Below, piece after piece: positions 17,117 to 25,582 of a DNA stretch of 64,000 nt. The stretch comes from Atopobium massiliense (GTDB taxonomy: Bacteria > Actinomycetota > Coriobacteriia > Coriobacteriales > Atopobiaceae), in NCBI GenBank assembly GCA_900343135.1, contig OPYK01000003.1:62001-126000 (forward strand). Direction: 5' to 3'. Position numbers and translations under genes: made by a program. Numbering within the stretch: position 1 is the stretch's first letter; every line of letters begins with the position of its first letter. Under the pieces are notes generated by a model that did no database searches, was not told where the DNA came from, and saw only the letters and a list, made by a program, of their open reading frames with translations.

Positions 17117-17319
17117 GCATTATTAGTAACACAAATTGTGACAAATTTATATGAGAGAATCGCTTAACGGAGTATTTATTCAGCGAACGGTTAAACGTGC
17201 AGGATTTTCAGGGAAAACGTGAAGCCGTGAGAGGACACACACTGCCGACGCACTGCAACCCGCACCGCAAACTGCTGCGACGCGCCGCCAGCACACAGCG
17301 CCAGCCCGCGCAGCCGCCC

Positions 17320-17650
17320 CTCCCAAAATGCTACTTGGAAAACCGCGCAGGCTTCTCTTACAAAAAAAGTTGAGCGATATTAGAAAAATACCCCACTTTG
17401 ACACGCGTTTTGAACCCTAAAAATGCAATTCTGAGCAATGGCGCGAAGTGACCAAAAATGCCGCAACGCTCCTACCTGGGCAAACAGAAAACGCAACTTT
17501 TTGCAGCGGGCTGGAGAGCGCTTGAGCGACGCCGAAACGCGTGTCAAAGTGGGGTAATTTTCTAATATGAGTGAAAAAGTTTTGTAACAGCTCGTCCGCA
17601 CCCCCGATGAACCCCCGAGAGGTCGCCCCGCGGGCAGCCCCCTGGAGCCT
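17320..17650. repeat. Dispersed palindromic repeat, copy B
   Basis: The core is 17377-17568, again exactly 192 bp, with 34-bp inverted ends at 17377-17410 and 17535-17568, in the same orientation as copy A. The outer TTACAAAA/TTTGTAA pair gives 17358-17587. Shared left flank (GGCTTCTCTTACAAAAAA) and right flank (CTCGTCCGCACCCCCGATG) extend it further. It occupies most of the 600-bp gap between the nuclease-like gene start and the DUF6541 gene end. The rest of the gap (17117-17320) shows no gene. Confidence 0.88.
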
Positions 17651-17719
17651 AGGGTGCTGTTGAAATAGCGCTCATTACCTGCATGAGCTTGCATCACAGT
17701 ATGAAGGGGCTGCTGCGGT

Positions 17720-19984
17720 TTACGTAGCTGCAGTGTTCCATGCGCTCTCGTCGATGCGAAACAGCTTCATGTCGCCATCCTCCAGCACCAGCGTAAAGCC
17801 GGGAGTCTCTGCGGTAACACGCGTAATACCCGAAAACGTCTGTGGGATGTAGTCGCCCGCCAAACTTGTGTCGGTGCGCACGTGCTCGCCCAGCGAAAAC
17901 AGGTACGCCGCATGTGTACGGCGGATGATGTCCTGCACTTTGTAGCGATCTGCCGCTGCGTACGCCTCCAAGCGTAGCTGCGCAAAGCCGGGACGCTCGT
18001 ATTCCTGCAGCGTTTTTGGATAGCGCCACAGCGTGTTCATACCCATGTAGCCATACGCCAGCACACTGCCGTCGTAAGGATTGTTGAGCACTACATCGTT
18101 GCCCACAATTGCGTGCGCACGCTGCAAAAAGTTGATTTTTGCGCGGTTGATAAAGCGATCGTCGTGCACGCCGGCGCACACCACTTTAAGGTTGTTCACG
18201 GGCGCCGAAAGCGCAATCTTGTATTCGTTGTGTTCATTGTGATCAAATCTTCCCGTCAGTTTCCACGTGCCTGTTTGCGGAAATGTAACGGTTGCGTGTA
18301 TGCCAAGTATAAGGATGAGCGTGGCTGCTTTTACTACAGCTAGCCTGCGTGAGCTGGGAAGTGAGCTGGGGGTCCCAACACGGCGCGTGCGGGTGTAAAA
18401 GGCGCGGCGGGCGCGGGTGATGAGCGCAGTATAGGCGCAGCACATACATTCAACCGCAACGTGAAGCCCAAGACCAAGAATCGGCATCGCGCAAATAATT
18501 GCCAAGCTGGCAATGCGGTAAGGGTCGGTGTACCAAAAGCTCGCAAGCACGCTTTTAAGTGGCGTATCAAACGCAATAAGAACAATGCCAAGACACAAAA
18601 GGTAAACAAATGCAACAACCAGCGACCTGCCTTGTTTAAGGCGAAACGCGCGTATGGCGCCCAGGATATAGAGCACCGAAAACACGGGTTGGGGCGAGAT
18701 GAACCAATTTCCCCACGGGTTGGAGCTTACAAATTCAAACAAAAGTCCTTGCAAAAGTGCCTGGTGAATGGTGGTGATTGACGGCCACCAAAAATTGAGA
18801 AGTCCCTGCTTAAGCACAATAATCAGGTAGCACGCGGCCCACACGGCACATACCGCAATTACAAAAACTGCACTGAGTACCAGCCGCGAGATGGGTTTGC
18901 TGCGCAGGGTAATGGTGCGGCTTGTGTGCGCGATGCGCGACGCGCACCAGGGCGTAAGGATGACGATGCTCGAGAAAAGCGCGGACGTGTGCAGCAGCAT
19001 AAGGGTGATGCCGCCCAGTACAAAATAGCAGCCCAGTTGGATGCGCTCGCGCGGACTAATGGCCGAGCGGGTAAGCTGCATAAATATCCAATAAATAGAC
19101 GGCATGAGGCAGCAGGCTGACAAAAACGGGAACAGAGGGCCGTAAATCAGCAGTGTCCAGGGGAAAATAGTGGAAAGACAGCAAACAAAGGCGGCGCAGG
19201 TACGCGCGTGCGGCTGCGTGGGAAATACGTTTGCGACAAACGTCATGCACGAAAGCGGCCAGCACACGGCAAGAAACACGCTGTTGAGCGCGTTGGCAGC
19301 GATAGGAATGCTGGCGTTTGCAATTTGCGCGATGAGCGCGCACAGGATGTTCCAACCACAGGGATAAAACGTCGCGGGCGCACTTGAGGGGTTGAGCTGC
19401 GCCGCTGCGGTACTGTAGTAGCTTGCATGAAGCGAGCTGTACGTGCTGTTTTGGATGAAGGTTTGCGCGTAGTTAAGATGCGCAACAATGTCCCAGCCGT
19501 TTGCCAGGTTGCTTGGTTGCCACAGCGGCACCACGTACCAAATAAGCGTGCACACAACGCCAATGCCAAGGTAGAGGGCGAGTGTTGCGGTTGAAATAGG
19601 GGCGCAGCCAAAGGTGCGCGTGCGCGTTTGCGGTGCGGTGTGCGGTGCGGTGAGCAGCGCAGCTGGTCGTGTAGCCTGCATTGCGCCGCGATTCGCGGGC
19701 TGCAGCCGTGCAGCCTGCAGCCGTGCAGCCTGCAGCTGCCATACGCGCGCAGCCACGGTAATACACAAAAGTATGAATATATACAGGGTTACATTCAACG
19801 GAATGCGTAGCCACGCAAATGTCTCACCCGTTATAAATATGAGGGCACAGCTGATGAGTGGCGCAGCGCTTAAGGCCCATGGCAATGAGAGCCGGCCTGC
19901 CTTAAGGATTGAAAGGCCAGGTATATACATAAGTACAAGCGCAACGCCAAACGCCGCAACAAAGCTTAGCCACTCGCCCATACG
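17720..19984 (-). CDS. DUF6541-type polytopic membrane protein
   Basis: The 754-residue product has about a dozen hydrophobic segments in its first ~480 residues, starting MGEWLSFVAAFGVALVLMYI. A largely extracellular C-terminal domain follows (containing NFLQRAHAIVGNDVVLNNPY and YGYMGMNTLWRYPKTLQEY). The pattern resembles actinobacterial DUF6541 proteins, suspected to be glycosyltransferase-like or polymer-assembly proteins; no activity is proven. I chose ATG 19984, which lies four bases after the HAD gene stop and has GTAGG upstream; the longer upstream frame overlaps the HAD gene. It is the third gene of a coupled murE-HAD operon. Confidence 0.8.
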   Translation of the reverse strand, partial: RMGEWLSFVAAFGVALVLMYIPGLSILKAGRLSLPWALSAAPLISCALIFITGETFAWLRIPLNVTLYIFILLCITVAARVWQLQAARLQAARLQPANRGAMQATRPAALLTAPHTAPQTRTRTFGCAPISTATLALYLGIGVVCTLIWYVVPLWQPSNLANGWDIVAHLNYAQTFIQNSTYSSLHASYYSTAAAQLNPSSAPATFYPCGWNILCALIAQIANASIPIAANALNSVFLAVCWPLSCMTFVANVFPTQPHARTCAAFVCCLSTIFPWTLLIYGPLFPFLSACCLMPSIYWIFMQLTRSAISPRERIQLGCYFVLGGITLMLLHTSALFSSIVILTPWCASRIAHTSRTITLRSKPISRLVLSAVFVIAVCAVWAACYLIIVLKQGLLNFWWPSITTIHQALLQGLLFEFVSSNPWGNWFISPQPVFSVLYILGAIRAFRLKQGRSLVVAFVYLLCLGIVLIAFDTPLKSVLASFWYTDPYRIASLAIICAMPILGLGLHVAVECMCCAYTALITRARRAFYTRTRRVGTPSSLPSSRRLAVVKAATLILILGIHATVTFPQTGTWKLTGRFDHNEHNEYKIALSAPVNNLKVVCAGVHDDRFINRAKINFLQRAHAIVGNDVVLNNPYDGSVLAYGYMGMNTLWRYPKTLQEYERPGFAQLRLEAYAAADRYKVQDIIRRTHAAYLFSLGEHVRTDTSLAGDYIPQTFSGITRVTAETPGFTLVLEDGDMKLFRIDESAWNTAAT

Positions 19985-19988
19985 AAAC

Positions 19989-20975
19989 CTACCGCAGTGC
20001 GCACAGCGTGTTAAGCATGTGTGCAAAACCGTCGCATGCAATACCGTGTGAAAGGTACAGGGTGCACGAGCTGGCTGTTGCCGCAAGGCTTGCGATGCAG
20101 TCGGGGTTTGATGCACCATTTTGCATAAGCATAAAGGCATCTGACACGCCCGCCATGCTGCAATCGGCAGGAGAGTCGCCGCAGCACAGCACTTCATCTT
20201 TTGTGGCACCCAACTGCTCCATGCACGCGCGCACGCTAGAGCCTTTGGTAAGGCCGCGCGGAGCAACGTGATAGGTGTAAATGGGGTGCGCAGGATCGGT
20301 AATTGGGCAGGTAAGCGTGGTGTAGCGCGGGTCTACCGTGCCGGCAATGCCGTTATCAATCCAATCGAAGGGCAGCGCGTAGCTGTCTAAAAGTTCCTGC
20401 GCCTTGGCATTGCTCACATTTCCGCGCAGCGCAACGGTTACCTCGCGGTACTGATAGCCCACCATGTTGTCGTTGTAATATTCCAAATCGCCGCTAAATT
20501 CGTTGAGCAACGCGTCAATCGCACCGCTGTTACGAATGCACTCGTGCGGTGTTATGCCACAGCTTGGTGAGTAGGGCATATCTGCGCAGGTATAATGCCA
20601 TGTTTCGCGCATGTTATTGTGAGGATCGTGGCACAAACAGGTAATGCCGCCCATTTCGCCAATCCATCCATACAGCCCAAGCATGCGTGCATCTTCGCGA
20701 ATCATGGCGCGGTTGCGACCTGTGCATGCAATAATACGTATATCGTGATTATAGGCATTTACTAGGGCAGATACGAGATTTGCCGACGGTGCACCGGCAG
20801 GGTTTACCAGGGCGCATGAATGCGAAATCATGGTGTTATCGGTATCGGTAATAATATACCGTATGCGGTTTAATGCATCCTTTTGAGCAGGGGTGCAGCT
20901 CTCCGGCGTTGGGAAAGGCGTGAACAGCTGTGCTTCGTTAGCGGCTGAATTGCCTGGTGCGTTCAAGTTGGTCAT
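19989..20975 (-). CDS. HAD-superfamily hydrolase (type IIB-like)
   Basis: The 328-residue protein carries the HAD nucleophile motif YIITDTDNTM near residue 31 (Asp-x-Asp) and a late GDSPADCSM motif near residue 272. A cap domain lies between them, and IIACTGRN is the motif II region. It would hydrolyse a phosphorylated sugar or related metabolite in the cytoplasm; the substrate is unknown. Its ATG shares one base with the stop of murE (TAATG), and the DUF6541 gene starts four bases after its own stop. All three are therefore translationally coupled, suggesting a shared role in envelope polymer synthesis. Confidence 0.82.
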   Translation of the reverse strand: MTNLNAPGNSAANEAQLFTPFPTPESCTPAQKDALNRIRYIITDTDNTMISHSCALVNPAGAPSANLVSALVNAYNHDIRIIACTGRNRAMIREDARMLGLYGWIGEMGGITCLCHDPHNNMRETWHYTCADMPYSPSCGITPHECIRNSGAIDALLNEFSGDLEYYNDNMVGYQYREVTVALRGNVSNAKAQELLDSYALPFDWIDNGIAGTVDPRYTTLTCPITDPAHPIYTYHVAPRGLTKGSSVRACMEQLGATKDEVLCCGDSPADCSMAGVSDAFMLMQNGASNPDCIASLAATASSCTLYLSHGIACDGFAHMLNTLCALR

Positions 20976-22942
20976 TACCGATTGTTCCTTTCGCGTGTGG
21001 CGCACATGTCCTGGTTGTCCTGGTTGGAATGGCCGCACTGGCAGCCGTAGTTGTCCTGGCAGCCGTCCTTGACTTCCTGGTTACCCTTGTCGCCCTGGTC
21101 TTCCTGCCCGTGCTCGTACACCGCAGCAATGGCATCGGCATACACACGCGCATCCGAGGGGTAGCTGCTGTAGCCGTGCGCCTCGTGTTGCGTGTTTTCG
21201 TGACCCTTGCCAAGCATACAAATAACGCTGTCTACCTGCACTTTATGCGCATCGGTTACCGCGTCCAAAATTGCCTGCGCGCGGTTTGGCTCAATACAAT
21301 ACCGTGCATGCGCGGGCAGGTGAGAGGCCATTTCTTCGCAAATTGTACGCGTATCTTCACTACCTGGATCGTCCTTAGTAAGAATAATTTCGTCAGCGTA
21401 TGCACCAGCAATTTCGGGGAGATCGCGTCTTCTCTCAAACGCTTTATTACCCGGACAACCAAACACGGCGTATATGCGCGCACTTGGAAACTCGCTGCGT
21501 ATTGAGGCAAAAAACGTTTGGAACGACAGTCTGTTGTGCGCGTAGTCTACAATGCCGTGAATGCGCGGGTGCGTGGTGGGAATGAACTCCATACGCCCTG
21601 GTACGCGGGTGTGTGCGATGCCCTTCACAATGGCGTCATCGCCAACGCCCACAAGTCGAGCCAGCGTCAGGGCAACAAGCGCATTTTGCGCGTTAAAGCT
21701 GCCGTGCATGGGTATGTACACCGGCTGCGCCATGCCATGCACGCTCATGGTAAAGCCGCCGTGCGCGCACGTAACATCTGTTGCACGCGTGCAAGGGTAT
21801 TGGTTGAGAAGGGCTTTGAGCTTCTCACGTGTAAACTCATCTGCCTGCGCACTGTCTGCCTGTGCATTATCCGCGCCCGCACTGTCCGCCGACACATCGT
21901 TTTTAGGCACATCAACCATACAAAAATGCGTATCCGAGCAGCTACACGCCGTATTTGCAATGCGCGCCGCGTGCTTGCTGTTGAGGTTTACCACACTGTG
22001 CTTTGCATACGAAAAAATCGTGAGCTTGCTTGCAAAATAATCCTCAAACGTAGGGTGCTCAACCGGCGAAATGTGGTCGCGCGAAATGTTCAAAAACGCA
22101 CTTGCATACAGGTGAAGCCCGTATACGCGCTCGTACTTGAGCGCCTGGCTCGAAATTTCGAGCACCATATACGCAAGCTTGGCCGTCGCAGCATTATGCA
22201 AATGCCGCCACAGGTCGGGCGCCTCGGGCGTTGTGTTAGTACTTTTTTCGTTGATAAACCCGTCGTACGTGCTAATTGAGCCAATAATACCCACTGGCGA
22301 TGCGCCGTGCGTGGACGTAATGCCGCACGCTGCGCAGTGCGCTTCCAAAATGGAGCGCAGCATGTAGGTGGTGGTCGATTTGCCTTTTGTGCCCGTAACG
22401 CCAATGCAGCAAAGCTGTTTGTCGGGCCGTCCCCACGCTATGGGCGAACACACTGCCATCGCATGCCGAATATCGGTTACTACCAGCTGCGTTGCGCCCG
22501 GGCAGGCGTCTGCTAGCTCGCGCGCTTTGTTAGCTTCGCACATGTAGCAGCACGCGCCTTGTGCGAGCGCTTGCGCAAGATATGCCGCCTTAAACGCGGC
22601 GCCTTTGCATGCAAATATGTGCTGCGGTGCGGCTACCTGCGAGTTGCAGTCGATGCCCGTAATGGGGGTCGTGAGCTGCGCCGACGTGTATGCGCAGGTG
22701 TGCGCCGACGCGCCAGCGGGTGTGGCAGTGTCAGCGATGCCAGCGGGTGCGGAGGCGCTTGTCTTCTCGCACGCTAACGTGCCTGCGCTCGCGGTGCACA
22801 TGTGTACATCTTGTGGTTGTACGCTTGCATCTTGAGCATCTGTCGCGGGCAAACCGTGCGTGCTGCCCGTAAGCCAGCGTGTTTCAACAAGTAGGCTTTT
22901 ACCTGCTAAAAGTGTAATTATGTCGTGTAATGTAGTCATCAT
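20975..22942 (-). CDS. MurE-like UDP-MurNAc-tripeptide ligase
   Basis: Mur ligases add an amino acid to UDP-MurNAc-peptide with ATP. The 655-residue product has CCIGVTGTKGKSTTTYML (ATP loop), STNTTPEAPDLWRHL (UDP-MurNAc-L-Ala-D-Glu binding region), SRDHISPVEHPTFEDYF, and a C-terminal IVDYAHNRLSFQTF with FGCPGNKAFERR. The amino-acid-specificity region reads LTKDDPGSEDTRTI instead of the DNPR of diaminopimelate-adding MurE, which argues for a non-DAP residue. It is longer than usual (~500) owing to an Ala/Thr-rich insertion near residues 35-90. There is no Shine-Dalgarno; a -10 box just upstream suggests a leaderless mRNA. Confidence 0.85.
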   Translation of the reverse strand: MMTTLHDIITLLAGKSLLVETRWLTGSTHGLPATDAQDASVQPQDVHMCTASAGTLACEKTSASAPAGIADTATPAGASAHTCAYTSAQLTTPITGIDCNSQVAAPQHIFACKGAAFKAAYLAQALAQGACCYMCEANKARELADACPGATQLVVTDIRHAMAVCSPIAWGRPDKQLCCIGVTGTKGKSTTTYMLRSILEAHCAACGITSTHGASPVGIIGSISTYDGFINEKSTNTTPEAPDLWRHLHNAATAKLAYMVLEISSQALKYERVYGLHLYASAFLNISRDHISPVEHPTFEDYFASKLTIFSYAKHSVVNLNSKHAARIANTACSCSDTHFCMVDVPKNDVSADSAGADNAQADSAQADEFTREKLKALLNQYPCTRATDVTCAHGGFTMSVHGMAQPVYIPMHGSFNAQNALVALTLARLVGVGDDAIVKGIAHTRVPGRMEFIPTTHPRIHGIVDYAHNRLSFQTFFASIRSEFPSARIYAVFGCPGNKAFERRRDLPEIAGAYADEIILTKDDPGSEDTRTICEEMASHLPAHARYCIEPNRAQAILDAVTDAHKVQVDSVICMLGKGHENTQHEAHGYSSYPSDARVYADAIAAVYEHGQEDQGDKGNQEVKDGCQDNYGCQCGHSNQDNQDMCATRERNNR

Positions 22943-22949
22943 AGCTATG

Positions 22950-22955
22950 AGTATA
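22950..22955 (-). promoter_or_regulatory. -10 box placing the transcription start at the murE start codon
   Basis: On the minus strand TATACT occupies 22955-22950, eight bases before the ATG at 22942. Transcription starting about seven bases after the box would begin at or next to the A of ATG. No good -35 was found, and no ribosome binding site precedes the ATG. Confidence 0.4.
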
Positions 22956-23027
22956 AATGATTTGTGGAGTAATGCTCGTTTATAAATTGTGGTTCGAAAT
23001 AACTACACGTTGTGATAAACTGCCTTT

Positions 23028-23103
23028 GGGCGATTGGCGCAGTGGCTAGCGCAGGTGCTTTACACGCACAAGGTCGGGGGTTCAAATCCCTCATCGCCCA
23101 CCA
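23028..23103 (+). tRNA. tRNA-Val (TAC)
   Basis: Acceptor GGGCGAT pairs with ATCGCCC, the anticodon loop is TTTACAC (anticodon TAC), the T-loop is TTCAAAT and CCA is encoded; 76 nt. The first anticodon-stem pair (G27-A43) is mismatched. It lies in the 342-bp gap between divergent murE and rdgB. Confidence 0.95.
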
Positions 23104-23285
23104 TTTTTTATGGTGCTTTGTTGCACATTTACCAGCGCATATAGGCGCTTTTTTTCACCCGTTTTGTGCTTTTGAATTTTTGCCGCGCGCGCATTCGTGT
23201 ATATCGCGTGGTGTAGCGTGCGCGCTCGCAGCGCCAGTTTTTGCTGGACGTATACTAGAAGCACCCCAACTATCAGGAGTGCACT

Positions 23286-23975
23286 ATGGTATTTACGCAT
23301 GGTTTTCATACTAATGATAACGATGATGCCACATCCGCGGCGTCTGCACCATTTGATGCAGACCACACTATTGTTGTGGCAACGGGTAATCCTCACAAAA
23401 TAGAAGAAATTCGCAGCATTCTTGCCGATGTTATGCCCGAGTTTTCGTTTGTTGGCGTGCACGATGTGTGTGCGTATGCCGACCCCGTTGAGGACGGCGC
23501 CACGTTTTTTGACAATGCGGTTATTAAGGCGCGTGCAACCATGCAGGCCTGCCATTGTGTGTATGCGCTTGCCGACGATTCGGGTTTGTGCGTGGACGCG
23601 CTCGATGGTGCGCCGGGTATTTACTCTGCACGGTTTGCAGGTGAGCATGGTAACGACAAAGCAAACACGGAAAAACTTCTTTCACTTCTTACCAATACGC
23701 CCATGCCCCAACGACGTGCGCATTTTCACTGTTCGGTAGCGCTCATTAAGCAAGAATCGGACGCCACTATTGAGCAAGTGTTTCGCGGCGAAGGCAATTG
23801 TTTTGGATACATTGCAAAAACGCCTACCGGTACCTGCGGTTTTGGGTACGACCCTGTGTTTTTGCCCGATGAGCATCCTGCGTGTTCTATGGCTGAGCTT
23901 AGTGCTAACGAGAAAAACGCCATCTCGCACCGCAAGCGCGCGCTTGTCGACCTTATGCATAAGCTCTGCTCGTAA
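23286..23975 (+). CDS. rdgB: XTP/dITP diphosphatase (RdgB/HAM1)
   Basis: RdgB removes non-canonical purine nucleotides by hydrolysing dITP and XTP to monophosphates. The 229-residue product has IVVATGNPHKIEEIRSIL near residue 26, ADDSGLCVDAL and GAPGIYSARFAGEHG in the middle, and GFGYDPVFLPDE near residue 190, all family hallmarks. About 25 extra N-terminal residues (Asp/Ala-rich) precede the core. The ATG has AGGAGTG upstream. It is a single-gene unit between tRNA-Val and nagB. Confidence 0.95.
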   Translation: MVFTHGFHTNDNDDATSAASAPFDADHTIVVATGNPHKIEEIRSILADVMPEFSFVGVHDVCAYADPVEDGATFFDNAVIKARATMQACHCVYALADDSGLCVDALDGAPGIYSARFAGEHGNDKANTEKLLSLLTNTPMPQRRAHFHCSVALIKQESDATIEQVFRGEGNCFGYIAKTPTGTCGFGYDPVFLPDEHPACSMAELSANEKNAISHRKRALVDLMHKLCS

Positions 23976-24213
23976 GCTGCGATGCTTGTAGAGTTCTGCC
24001 TGTGGGGCTCTGCTTGGAACTTGCCTGGCAGCTTCGTGCAGTGATTATGCAATTATTGCGCGACACGGTTTATCTCAAAAAAATTGTTACTATAAGAATA
24101 TGCAGCGTACGTGCATCATGATGTACCTAACTAAGCGTACCTGCACCATATGTTGTGGGCGCAGGGTTAATCCGCGCTGTGTTTTGTTGTTTGTCCTATA
24201 CTACGGAGGTCTG

Positions 24214-24945
24214 ATGAAAATCATTCACACGAGCGACTACAAAGATATGAGTCGCAAAGCAGCAAATATTATTTCTGCACAGGTTATCTTAAAACCTAAT
24301 TGTGTATTGGGGCTTGCAACAGGCTCAACGCCTATTGGCACGTATGCGCAGCTTGCCGAGTGGTGCGATAAGGGCGACATCGATTTTTCGGAGGTATCCA
24401 CTTATAACCTCGACGAATATCGCGGACTTGATCACAATCATCCGCAAAGCTACCACTATTTTATGAACAAAAATTTTTTCAGCAAAATTAATATTGATAT
24501 TGAGAACACGCATGTACCCGATGGCTCAAATCCAAACATCGACGAGGCGTGCTCTCAGTACGATGAGCTCGTAAAACGCTCAGGGTACCCCGATTTGCAG
24601 CTGCTTGGCATTGGCCGCAATGGTCACATTGGCTTTAATGAGCCGGGTAAATATTTTTCGTGCGGGACGCACTGCGTTAACCTCACCGAAAGCACCATTA
24701 ACGCAAATAGTCGCCTGTTCGAGAAAAAAGAGGACGTGCCGCGCCAGGCGTATACCATGGGCATTCAAACCATTATGCTTGCGCGCATGATTTTGATTAT
24801 TGCGTCGGGCGAAGACAAGGCAGATGCCGTGTACCGCATGTGCAAAGGCCCTGTTGACCCGGAGTGCCCGGCGTCTATTTTGCAGCTGCACAGTAATTGT
24901 GTGGTTATTGCCGACGAGGCCGCGCTGTCTAAGTTCCCAGCTTAA
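24214..24945 (+). CDS. nagB: Glucosamine-6-phosphate deaminase
   Basis: NagB converts glucosamine-6-phosphate to fructose-6-phosphate and ammonia, feeding recycled amino sugars into glycolysis. The 243-residue product has LGLATGSTPIGTYAQL near residue 33, the catalytic STYNLDEYRGL near residue 64, GIGRNGHIGFNEPG near residue 130 and ASGEDKADAVY near the end. The ATG at 24214 follows a perfect GGAGGT; upstream in-frame Met codons lack one. It completes the route from MurQ product except for NagA, which is not in the window. Confidence 0.96.
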   Translation: MKIIHTSDYKDMSRKAANIISAQVILKPNCVLGLATGSTPIGTYAQLAEWCDKGDIDFSEVSTYNLDEYRGLDHNHPQSYHYFMNKNFFSKINIDIENTHVPDGSNPNIDEACSQYDELVKRSGYPDLQLLGIGRNGHIGFNEPGKYFSCGTHCVNLTESTINANSRLFEKKEDVPRQAYTMGIQTIMLARMILIIASGEDKADAVYRMCKGPVDPECPASILQLHSNCVVIADEAALSKFPA

Positions 24946-24984
24946 GCAGGCTATTTGGCGTATATAAGGCTATAAGGTTGAAAA

Positions 24985-25012
24985 GGAGCGCACACGCTGC
25001 GCTCCTTTTTTT
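24985..25012 (+). terminator. Terminator of nagB
   Basis: GGAGCGCA (24985-24992) pairs with TGCGCTCC (24998-25005), with a five-base loop, followed by TTTTTTT. A strong intrinsic terminator 40 bases after the nagB stop. Confidence 0.9.
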
Positions 25013-25064
25013 GTTGGGGTGTTTTGGGCGCGCTGCGGCTCTTGGGGCGGTTCTCGAGCGTTCA

Positions 25065-25325
25065 TCGGGGGTTCATCGGGGGTGCGGACGAGCTGTTACA
25101 AAACTTTTTCACTCATATTAGAAAATTACCCCACTTTGACACGCGTTTCGGCGTCGCTCAAGCGCTCTCCAGCCCGCTGCAAAAAGTTGCGTTTTCCAAA
25201 TGCCCAGCTAGGAGCGTTGCGGCATTTTGGGTTACTTCGCGCCATTGCTCAGAATTGCAATTTTGGGGTTCAAAACGCGTGTCAAAGTGGGGTAATTTTC
25301 TAATATCGATCAACTTTTTTTGTAA
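25065..25325. repeat. Dispersed palindromic repeat, copy C (inverted orientation)
   Basis: The core is 25115-25306, exactly 192 bp, with inverted 34-bp ends at 25115-25148 and 25273-25306, in the opposite orientation to copies A and B. The outer TTACAAAA/TGTAA pair gives 25096-25325. The middle 124 bp differ from copy B at about nine positions by eye. GTCCGCACC-type flank is shared with A, continuing to about 25035. It lies in the 637-bp gap between nagB and the giant surface protein gene. Confidence 0.88.
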
Positions 25326-25406
25326 GCGGCCAGGCGCACGTCCTTCCTGACTGCACGACACGCACGCCCAAGCTCCACAAAGGCGTTCCAAGACTTATTA
25401 GTACGC

Positions 25407-25432
25407 GTTCTACTAACCTTTGGAATTAACGG
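25407..25432. repeat. Left 26-bp direct repeat flanking the giant adhesin gene
   Basis: This 26-bp sequence (starts GTTCTACTAACC, ends GGAATTAACGG) is repeated exactly at 36221-36246, on the other side of the adhesin gene. Just left of it CCAAGACTTATTAGTAC resembles an inverted partial copy. Confidence 0.85.
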
Positions 25433-25582
25433 ATTAGAAAAAAAATAACGTAATTTATATGCATTTTCCCATATACATGCAAGAAACCAACGAACTTTGG
25501 GTAGCACATCTATATACTTTTCTCTTATCTCTACGTAAATTAGAACTGCAAATTGCAATTGGGAATATAGGAACGGTTGATT

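Noticed and set aside
13985-17650. Composite transposon formed by copies A and B
   Set aside because: No transposase-like gene lies between them and no target duplication was seen; only a recombination-prone segment is claimed.
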